A stretch of DNA of 64,000 nt from Alphaproteobacteria bacterium SO-S41. GTDB lineage: Bacteria > Pseudomonadota > Alphaproteobacteria > Micropepsales > Micropepsaceae. Within the stretch, counting starts at the first letter, position 1. Every line of letters starts with the position of its first letter. A model generated the notes under the pieces. It saw only the letters and a list, made by a program, of their open reading frames with translations, was not told where the DNA came from and ran no database searches. The position numbers and the translations under genes are program-made. Location: NCBI GenBank assembly GCA_019670725.1, contig AP024629.1:1860001-1924000 (forward strand), in the 5' to 3' direction. Positions 59,166-64,000 of this stretch are shown here, piece by piece.

Positions 59166-60118
59166 GGCGCGAACCCGATTTCGACGATGACGACGTGCCG
59201 GTCCGCCGCACGCGCCGCAGCGGCGCGCTGGACGGCGCCTCGCGTCCGGTCATCGTCACGGATCGCCGTGCGCCCAAGCGCAGCAAGCGCCGCGCCGAGC
59301 CGGAAGTCGAAGAAGGCTGGAGCGTGCTGCCGAAATTCGGGCGGCCCTCGATCGGCGCGATGGCGATGGGCGCGTTCCTGCTGCTCGCCGCCGGCGCGGG
59401 TCTGGTGCAGGGCGGGCATCTGGGTCTGGGCGGCAGTGGCGCCGGCGAGCAGCACGTTGCAGCGGCCGCGCCGGCTTCGTCCGCGTGGTTCCCCATCGGT
59501 GAAATTCTCGCGGCCGGGCATTACCACACCCGCCGCGCCGACCTGCTGCAGGCCATTGGCGTGAAGCCGGGCGACGACATGATCGATGTCGATCCCGAAG
59601 CCATTCGCGTCACCGTCGAAGCGCTCGACTGGATCGACAGCGCCAAGGTCGCGCGGCTGTGGCCGGCGACGCTGAAGGTCGAGGTCGTCGAGAAGGAGCC
59701 CTACGCGATCTGGCAGTCGAAGGGCGTCTCCTGGCTGATCGACAAGAAGGGCTCGACGATCACCAAGGACGACATCGCGGAATTTGCGGGCCTGCCGCTG
59801 GTCGTCGGCGACGGCGCGCCGAAGCATGCCGTCGAGCTGATCGACATCCTGATGCGCTTCCCCGCCATCCAGCGCCAGACCAAGGCGTCGGTGCGGGTGG
59901 GCGACCGCCGCTGGGACCTGCACCTGAAGAACGGCATCCAGGTGCGCCTGCCCGAAGACGGCATCGAGGACGCGCTCCACCGTCTGACGGTGCTGGAGCA
60001 GGAACAAAAGATTTTCGAGCGCGACATCGAGTCGATCGATCTGCGCTTGCCGGACCGTCTCGTCATCAAGCCGCGCGGGGGTGCGGCGGAGTCGGTTGCG
60101 AAGGGCGAGAGCACATGA
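59153..60118 (+). CDS. ftsQ: Cell-division protein FtsQ
   Basis: The 321-residue protein has a basic cytoplasmic tail (RRTRRSGALDGASRPVIVTD), one membrane helix (about 65-90, AMAMGAFLLLAAGAGLVQGG) and a periplasmic part. The POTRA domain is near 110-185 (EILAAGHYHTRRADLLQAIG..., KVEVVEKEPYAIWQ) and is followed by the beta domain. FtsQ scaffolds the divisome with FtsL/FtsB. The start is GTG 59153, overlapping ddl. ftsA overlaps the stop by 4 bp. Confidence 0.94.
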   Translation: MRAVRREPDFDDDDVPVRRTRRSGALDGASRPVIVTDRRAPKRSKRRAEPEVEEGWSVLPKFGRPSIGAMAMGAFLLLAAGAGLVQGGHLGLGGSGAGEQHVAAAAPASSAWFPIGEILAAGHYHTRRADLLQAIGVKPGDDMIDVDPEAIRVTVEALDWIDSAKVARLWPATLKVEVVEKEPYAIWQSKGVSWLIDKKGSTITKDDIAEFAGLPLVVGDGAPKHAVELIDILMRFPAIQRQTKASVRVGDRRWDLHLKNGIQVRLPEDGIEDALHRLTVLEQEQKIFERDIESIDLRLPDRLVIKPRGGAAESVAKGEST

Positions 60119-61413
60119 TCGGGCGGATGAGCAAAGACAAGCGCGCGAAGAAGGCTCCCGAGGTGCGCCCCGGCGTCTATGCCTCGCTGGACGTCGGCAG
60201 CTCGAAGGTCGTGTGCCTCGTCGCGCGGGTCGAGCCCGGCCGCGACGGCGCGCGGGCGAAAACCAAGGTGCTGGGCGTCGGCTTTGGCGAATCGGCCGGC
60301 ATCCGCCAGGGCCAGATCGCCGAGCTCGACCGGGTCGAAGCCTCGATCCGCCAGGTCGTGACGAAGGCCGAGGAGATGGCCGACCTGCAGATCGAGGACG
60401 TCTTCATTTCGTTCTCGTGCGGCAAGCCGCAGAGCCAGATCGTGCGCGCCGAAACGCCGCTGAACGGCGGCGAAGTCGGCGACAATGAAATCCGCCGTGT
60501 ACTCTCCATGGCGCGGGCGCAGACGAGCCGCACCGACCGCGAGGTCGTGCATTCCTCGCCGCTTGGCTATGCCGTCGATGCGGCGAGCGGCATCCGCGAT
60601 CCGCGCGGCATGTTCGGCGATCGCCTGGGCGTTTCGGTCCACATGGTCACCGCGGCGATCGCGCCGCTGCACAATCTCGAGGTCTGCATCGAAAAGTGCC
60701 ATCTCGATATCGGCGGCCGCGCCATCGCCGCATACGCGGCCGGCCTCGGCTGTCTGCATGACGAGGAACTGGAATACGGTGCAACCATTGTCGATATGGG
60801 CGGCGGAACCACTTCCATCGCGGCGTTCTCCGAGGGAAAACTAGTTTTTTGCGACGTGATTCCCGTGGGCGGACGCCACATCACCAACGATATCGTACGT
60901 GGGCTTTCGACGCCCTTCCGTGAGGCCGAGCGGTTGAAGACCCTGCACGGCAATGCGCTGCCGGTGCCCGGGGCGCATGGCGAGATGATCCGTGTCGCCC
61001 AGATCGGCGAAGAGCGCGATGTCGACGGCAACCGCGTGCCGCGCGAGGAACTGATTTCGATCATCCAGCCGCGCGTCGAGGAGACGATCGAACTGGTCGC
61101 CGACCGGCTGAAGGCCGCGGGCGCCGACAAGATCGGCGGCAATGTCGTGGTCCTGACCGGCGGTGCGTCGGAGCTGATGGGCCTGCAGGAATTCACCAGC
61201 CGCGCGCTCGCCAAGCGCGTGCGGATCGGCCGGCCGATGCGCCTCGATGCGCTGCCGCCGTCGGTGTCGGGTCCGGCCTTCTCGGCCGCGGCCGGCCTGA
61301 TCGGCCTCGCGCAGGCCGGCGGCGTCCGCGAGCAGGCGGCGGCGATCGGCGGTCCGCAGCGGGCCCAATCCTTCGGGCGTTTCGGCGCCTGGATCAAAGA
61401 GACGTTCTTATGA
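60115..61413 (+). CDS. ftsA: Cell-division protein FtsA (actin-like ATPase)
   Basis: A 432-residue actin homologue with VYASLDVGSSKVVCLVARVE (phosphate 1), the SHS2/1C domain, VDMGGGTTSIAAFSEGKLVF (phosphate 2), and the FtsA/SHS2 C-terminal ILTGGASELMG-type motif. The end, FGRFGAWIKETFL, is the amphipathic membrane-targeting helix. It anchors FtsZ to the membrane. ATG 60115 overlaps the ftsQ stop. The palindrome AAAACTAGTTTT (60837-60848) is inside this gene and is probably chance. Confidence 0.96.
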   Translation: MIGRMSKDKRAKKAPEVRPGVYASLDVGSSKVVCLVARVEPGRDGARAKTKVLGVGFGESAGIRQGQIAELDRVEASIRQVVTKAEEMADLQIEDVFISFSCGKPQSQIVRAETPLNGGEVGDNEIRRVLSMARAQTSRTDREVVHSSPLGYAVDAASGIRDPRGMFGDRLGVSVHMVTAAIAPLHNLEVCIEKCHLDIGGRAIAAYAAGLGCLHDEELEYGATIVDMGGGTTSIAAFSEGKLVFCDVIPVGGRHITNDIVRGLSTPFREAERLKTLHGNALPVPGAHGEMIRVAQIGEERDVDGNRVPREELISIIQPRVEETIELVADRLKAAGADKIGGNVVVLTGGASELMGLQEFTSRALAKRVRIGRPMRLDALPPSVSGPAFSAAAGLIGLAQAGGVREQAAAIGGPQRAQSFGRFGAWIKETFL

Positions 61414-61521
61414 ATTGCCGCAGTCACACGACGAACGGCGTAACGAATTCGACCGGTCAAACCGGCGGATGCCACGAACAATGGCGGGGATCAGGCGACA
61501 TGACCAAACTGGAGGCACACT

Positions 61522-63210
61522 ATGTCTATTAAATTTCATGCCCCGGAATCGCCCGAGCTGAAGCCCCGCATCGTGGTCTTCGGCGTCGGCGGGGCCGGCG
61601 GTAATGCCGTCAACAACATGCTGACGTCCGAGCTGATGGGCGTCGAATTCGTCGTCGCGAATACCGACGCGCAGGCGCTGATTCAGAACCTTGCCCCGCG
61701 CAAGATCCAGCTGGGCCAGAACGTGACGCTCGGCCTCGGCGCGGGCTCCAAGCCCGAGATCGGCGCCCAGGCGGCGGAAGCCTCGGCGGCCGAGATCGAG
61801 GATGTCCTCACCGGCAGCCACATGACCTTCATCACCGCCGGCATGGGCGGCGGCACCGGCACCGGTGCGGCCCCCGTCATCGCGCGCATCGCGCGCGAGA
61901 TGGGCATCCTGACCGTCGGCGTGGTGACCAAGCCCTTCCACTTCGAAGGCGACCGCCGTATGCGCCAGGCCGAAGCCGGCATCGCGCAGATGCAGGACAT
62001 CGTCGACACGCTGATCGTCATTCCGAACCAGAACCTGTTCCGCGTCGCCAACGAGAAGACGACGCTGGCCCAGTCGTTCGCGATGGCCGACGAAGTGCTG
62101 CACTCCGGCGTGCGCGGCATCACCGATCTGATGATCGTGCCCGGCCTGATGAACCTCGATTTCGCCGACGTCCGCACCGTCATGATGGAGATGGGCAAGG
62201 CGATGATGGGGACGGGCGAGGCCGAAGGGCCGAAGCGCGCGCTCGACGCCGCCGAGGCCGCGATCTCGAACCCGCTGCTCGACGATGTCTCGATGAAGGG
62301 CGCCAAGGGCGTGCTCATCCACATCACCGGCGGCCCCGACCTGACGCTGTTCGAGGCCGACGAGGCCGCCAACCGCATCCGTTCGGAAGTCGACGCGGAA
62401 GCCAACATCAAGGTCGGCTCGACCTTCGACGCCAAGCTTGAGGGGCGCATTCGCGTGTCGGTCGTCGCGACCGGCATCGATGCGCACGAACGGGCGCAGC
62501 CCAAGCCCGTGACCCACGCGCCGGTGAACCAGATCGGCCGCGCGCCGATCCGGACCCAGCCCGTCGCCGCGCCGGCGCCCGCCGCCGCCCCGGTCACCGC
62601 GCAGCTCTCGCTGCCGGAAAACCTGGTCGCCGCGCAGCCGGAAATCTTCGTCCGTCCCGCCGCGCCCCAGCCGAACCCTGTGCACGCGATGCAGACGGCG
62701 GCCGAGGAAAAGCTGCAGGCCGATCTCGCCAGCCAGCAGAAGGCGCTCGACGAAGCGCGCGCCAAGGTCGCCGAGGCCGAAGCCGCGATCAGCCGCCAGC
62801 GTCAGGCGCCGCAGCCGGTTGCCGCCACCGTGACCCGTCCCACCGTGACGTTCGACGATTTCGCCATCTCGGCCGAATCGGGCGGCATCCGCGGCGGCGT
62901 CTCCGAGCCGATGGCCCGTCCCGGCCTGACGCCTGAAGCGCCGACCGGCATCATGGGCACGATCGGCGGGCTCTTCACCCGCAGCAAGGCCAAGCGCGCC
63001 GAAACCGGTCCGCAGACCCGCTACCAGCCCGAGCCGGAAGCGACGATCAACGCGCCGCGTCCGATCGAGCCGCGCTTCGCCGACCCGGCCGCGCCGCGCG
63101 CGACCGCCCGCACCGTGAAGGCGCCGGAAACCCCGTCGCTGTTCGCCAGCAGCCCGGCCGAGGATCCGCTGGAGATCCCCGCCTTCCTGCGCCGCCAGGC
63201 GAACTCGTAG
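61522..63210 (+). CDS. ftsZ: Cell-division GTPase FtsZ
   Basis: A 562-residue tubulin homologue. The GTPase core (about 10-320) contains [13 protein letters not shown], the tubulin signature [14 protein letters not shown], and the T7 loop [21 protein letters not shown] long intrinsically disordered linker follows (about 330-545, rich in Ala/Pro/Gln). The C-terminal peptide [14 protein letters not shown] binds FtsA and regulators. The long linker matches alphaproteobacterial FtsZ. A 108-bp gap separates it from ftsA, so a separate promoter is likely; GGAGG precedes ATG 61522. Confidence 0.97.
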   Translation: MSIKFHAPESPELKPRIVVFGVGGAGGNAVNNMLTSELMGVEFVVANTDAQALIQNLAPRKIQLGQNVTLGLGAGSKPEIGAQAAEASAAEIEDVLTGSHMTFITAGMGGGTGTGAAPVIARIAREMGILTVGVVTKPFHFEGDRRMRQAEAGIAQMQDIVDTLIVIPNQNLFRVANEKTTLAQSFAMADEVLHSGVRGITDLMIVPGLMNLDFADVRTVMMEMGKAMMGTGEAEGPKRALDAAEAAISNPLLDDVSMKGAKGVLIHITGGPDLTLFEADEAANRIRSEVDAEANIKVGSTFDAKLEGRIRVSVVATGIDAHERAQPKPVTHAPVNQIGRAPIRTQPVAAPAPAAAPVTAQLSLPENLVAAQPEIFVRPAAPQPNPVHAMQTAAEEKLQADLASQQKALDEARAKVAEAEAAISRQRQAPQPVAATVTRPTVTFDDFAISAESGGIRGGVSEPMARPGLTPEAPTGIMGTIGGLFTRSKAKRAETGPQTRYQPEPEATINAPRPIEPRFADPAAPRATARTVKAPETPSLFASSPAEDPLEIPAFLRRQANS

Positions 63211-63230
63211 GACTCGAGACGTTTCAACAG

Positions 63231-63268
63231 CCCGCCCCTGAGCAATCCGGGGCGGGTTTTCTTTTGTT
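63231..63268 (+). terminator. Intrinsic terminator after ftsZ
   Basis: CCCGCCCC (63231-63238) pairs with GGGGCGGG (63249-63256) around a 10-nt loop, followed by TTTTCTTTTGTT. It marks the 3' end of the dcw transcript, separating it from lpxC. Confidence 0.9.
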
Positions 63269-63418
63269 ACAGGCGTGTCATCTGGCGTCCGATTGTCCAG
63301 TAATATCAATCGGTTGATTGCTGAAACAGTTGGAAACAATCCTTGTTTCGCTGCAGCGCAAAATAAACCCTATTTACTTCGGCGTGGAGCGGGGAATTTC
63401 CGGTCCGGGAGTACGCAC

Positions 63419-64000
63419 GTGAAGACCTATCAAACGACCATCAAGCAGAGCGTCTCGTGCCGCGGCACCGGGCTGCACTCGGGCGTCGATGCCGTGCTGA
63501 CCCTGCACCCCGCGCCGGCCCATCATGGCATTGTCTTCCAGCGCGTCGATATCGGCGGCCGCGAAGCCCGCGTTCCCGCGCGTTTCGATCTGGTCGGCTC
63601 GTCCGCCTATGGCACCACGCTGCGCAACGATGCCGGCGTGGAAGTGCGCACCGTCGAGCACCTGATGGCCGCGCTGTCGGCCGCGGGCGTCGACAATCTG
63701 CTCGTCGAGATCGACGGGCTCGAAATTCCGATTATGGACGGCAGCTCGGCCGCCTTCGTGGCGCTGATCGAAGCGGCGGGCCTCCGTTCGCAGGCCGCGA
63801 CGCGTCACTATATCCGCGTGCTGCGGCCGGTCGAAGTGCGCGACGGCGACAAGATCGCGCGTCTGGCGCCTTATGACGGTTTCCAGATCGACTGCGACAT
63901 CGACTTCGAGGCCGCGGCGATTGCCCGCCAGCGCTTCGTGTTCGAGGTCAAGGGCGACATCTTCAAGAACGATGTCGCGAGCGCCCGCACCTTCACCCAG
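63419..64000 (+). CDS. lpxC: UDP-3-O-acyl-N-acetylglucosamine deacetylase LpxC (truncated by window edge)
   Basis: The first 194 codons of LpxC, starting at GTG 63419 with GGGAG upstream; the stop codon lies beyond the window. Motifs are TIKQSVSCRGTGLHSGVDAV, VRTVEHLMAALSAAGVDNLL (with the zinc His in EHLMA) and IPIMDGSSAAFVALI. It carries out the committed step of lipid A synthesis. Its position after ftsZ is typical of this cluster. It has its own upstream region after the terminator, with AT-rich stretches (AAATAAACCCTATTTAC). Confidence 0.93.
   Translation, partial: MKTYQTTIKQSVSCRGTGLHSGVDAVLTLHPAPAHHGIVFQRVDIGGREARVPARFDLVGSSAYGTTLRNDAGVEVRTVEHLMAALSAAGVDNLLVEIDGLEIPIMDGSSAAFVALIEAAGLRSQAATRHYIRVLRPVEVRDGDKIARLAPYDGFQIDCDIDFEAAAIARQRFVFEVKGDIFKNDVASARTFTQ

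Noticed and set aside
60837-60860. AAAACTAGTTTTTTG in ftsA as an intrinsic terminator
   Set aside because: The stem is only AT pairs and has no loop, so it would be too weak to terminate.
61408-63339. 643-codon minus-strand ORF opposite ftsZ
   Set aside because: Antisense shadow; covers the ftsZ terminator hairpin as well, which a real gene would not.

Overview
The window is high-GC, gene-dense bacterial chromosome. It most likely comes from an alphaproteobacterium. The main evidence is the gene order mraZ-rsmH-ftsL-ftsI-murE-murF-mraY-murD-ftsW-murG-murC-murB-ddl-ftsQ-ftsA-ftsZ-lpxC, an alpha-type RNase P RNA, dispersed palindromic repeats of the kind common in this class, and a peripheral gene set rich in TonB receptors, S46 peptidases, Baeyer-Villiger-type monooxygenases and DUF4189/DUF2157 proteins. 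A relative of Rhizomicrobium/Micropepsaceae or Caulobacterales is a guess only. No plasmid, phage, IS element, tRNA, rRNA operon or CRISPR array was seen.

Layout. 1-9.6 kb: end of a TonB-dependent receptor, ettA coupled to a small ferredoxin-like gene, a low-GC zinc-ribbon membrane gene that looks acquired, a D-aminoacylase-like amidohydrolase, a secreted cyclophilin, an aldo/keto reductase and a flavin monooxygenase. 10.2-16.2 kb: an ArsR-SRPBCC pair, a YCII protein translationally coupled to an ECF42-type sigma factor, two VOC proteins, another SRPBCC protein, a YCII-VOC fusion and a DoxX-like protein. 16.3-24.4 kb: an S46 dipeptidyl-peptidase, a DUF4189 protein, a second ArsR module (ArsR-GST-SRPBCC-SRPBCC, minus strand), a GDYXXLXY/DUF2157 pair and an unknown TPR membrane protein. 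24.5-31 kb: a methionine-cycle operon (ArsR-methyltransferase fusion, metF, metH) followed by a MOSC protein. 31-41.2 kb: an HSL esterase, an HxlR regulator divergent from a frameshifted carboxymuconolactone-decarboxylase gene, sthA, a membrane protein, a 23-residue membrane microprotein, an SDR, a 1209-residue oxoprolinase/hydantoinase, a dienelactone hydrolase and a DUF1801 protein. 41.2-44.1 kb: a DjlA-like co-chaperone coupled to an AmpD-like amidase, the RNase P RNA gene and a PadR regulator. 44.2-64 kb: the complete division and cell-wall (dcw) cluster up to a truncated lpxC.

The dcw genes make lipid II (MurC-F, MraY, MurG, Ddl, MurB) and the septal machine (FtsL, FtsI, FtsW, FtsQ, FtsA, FtsZ). 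Most junctions overlap by 4 bp (ATGA), so the cluster is probably co-transcribed. It starts behind a clear set of MraZ boxes and ends at a strong terminator after ftsZ.

The most informative non-coding signals are regulator operators that overlap the promoters or start codons of five one-component regulators (two ArsR, ArsR-methyltransferase, HxlR, PadR). There are also three dispersed repeat families: one copy lies in frame inside the oxoprolinase gene, one supplies the stop codon of the amidase gene, and two flank rnpB. No single wholly new system stands out. The best candidates for follow-up are the repeat-in-gene event, the operator/start overlaps, the microprotein and the insertion in MurD.
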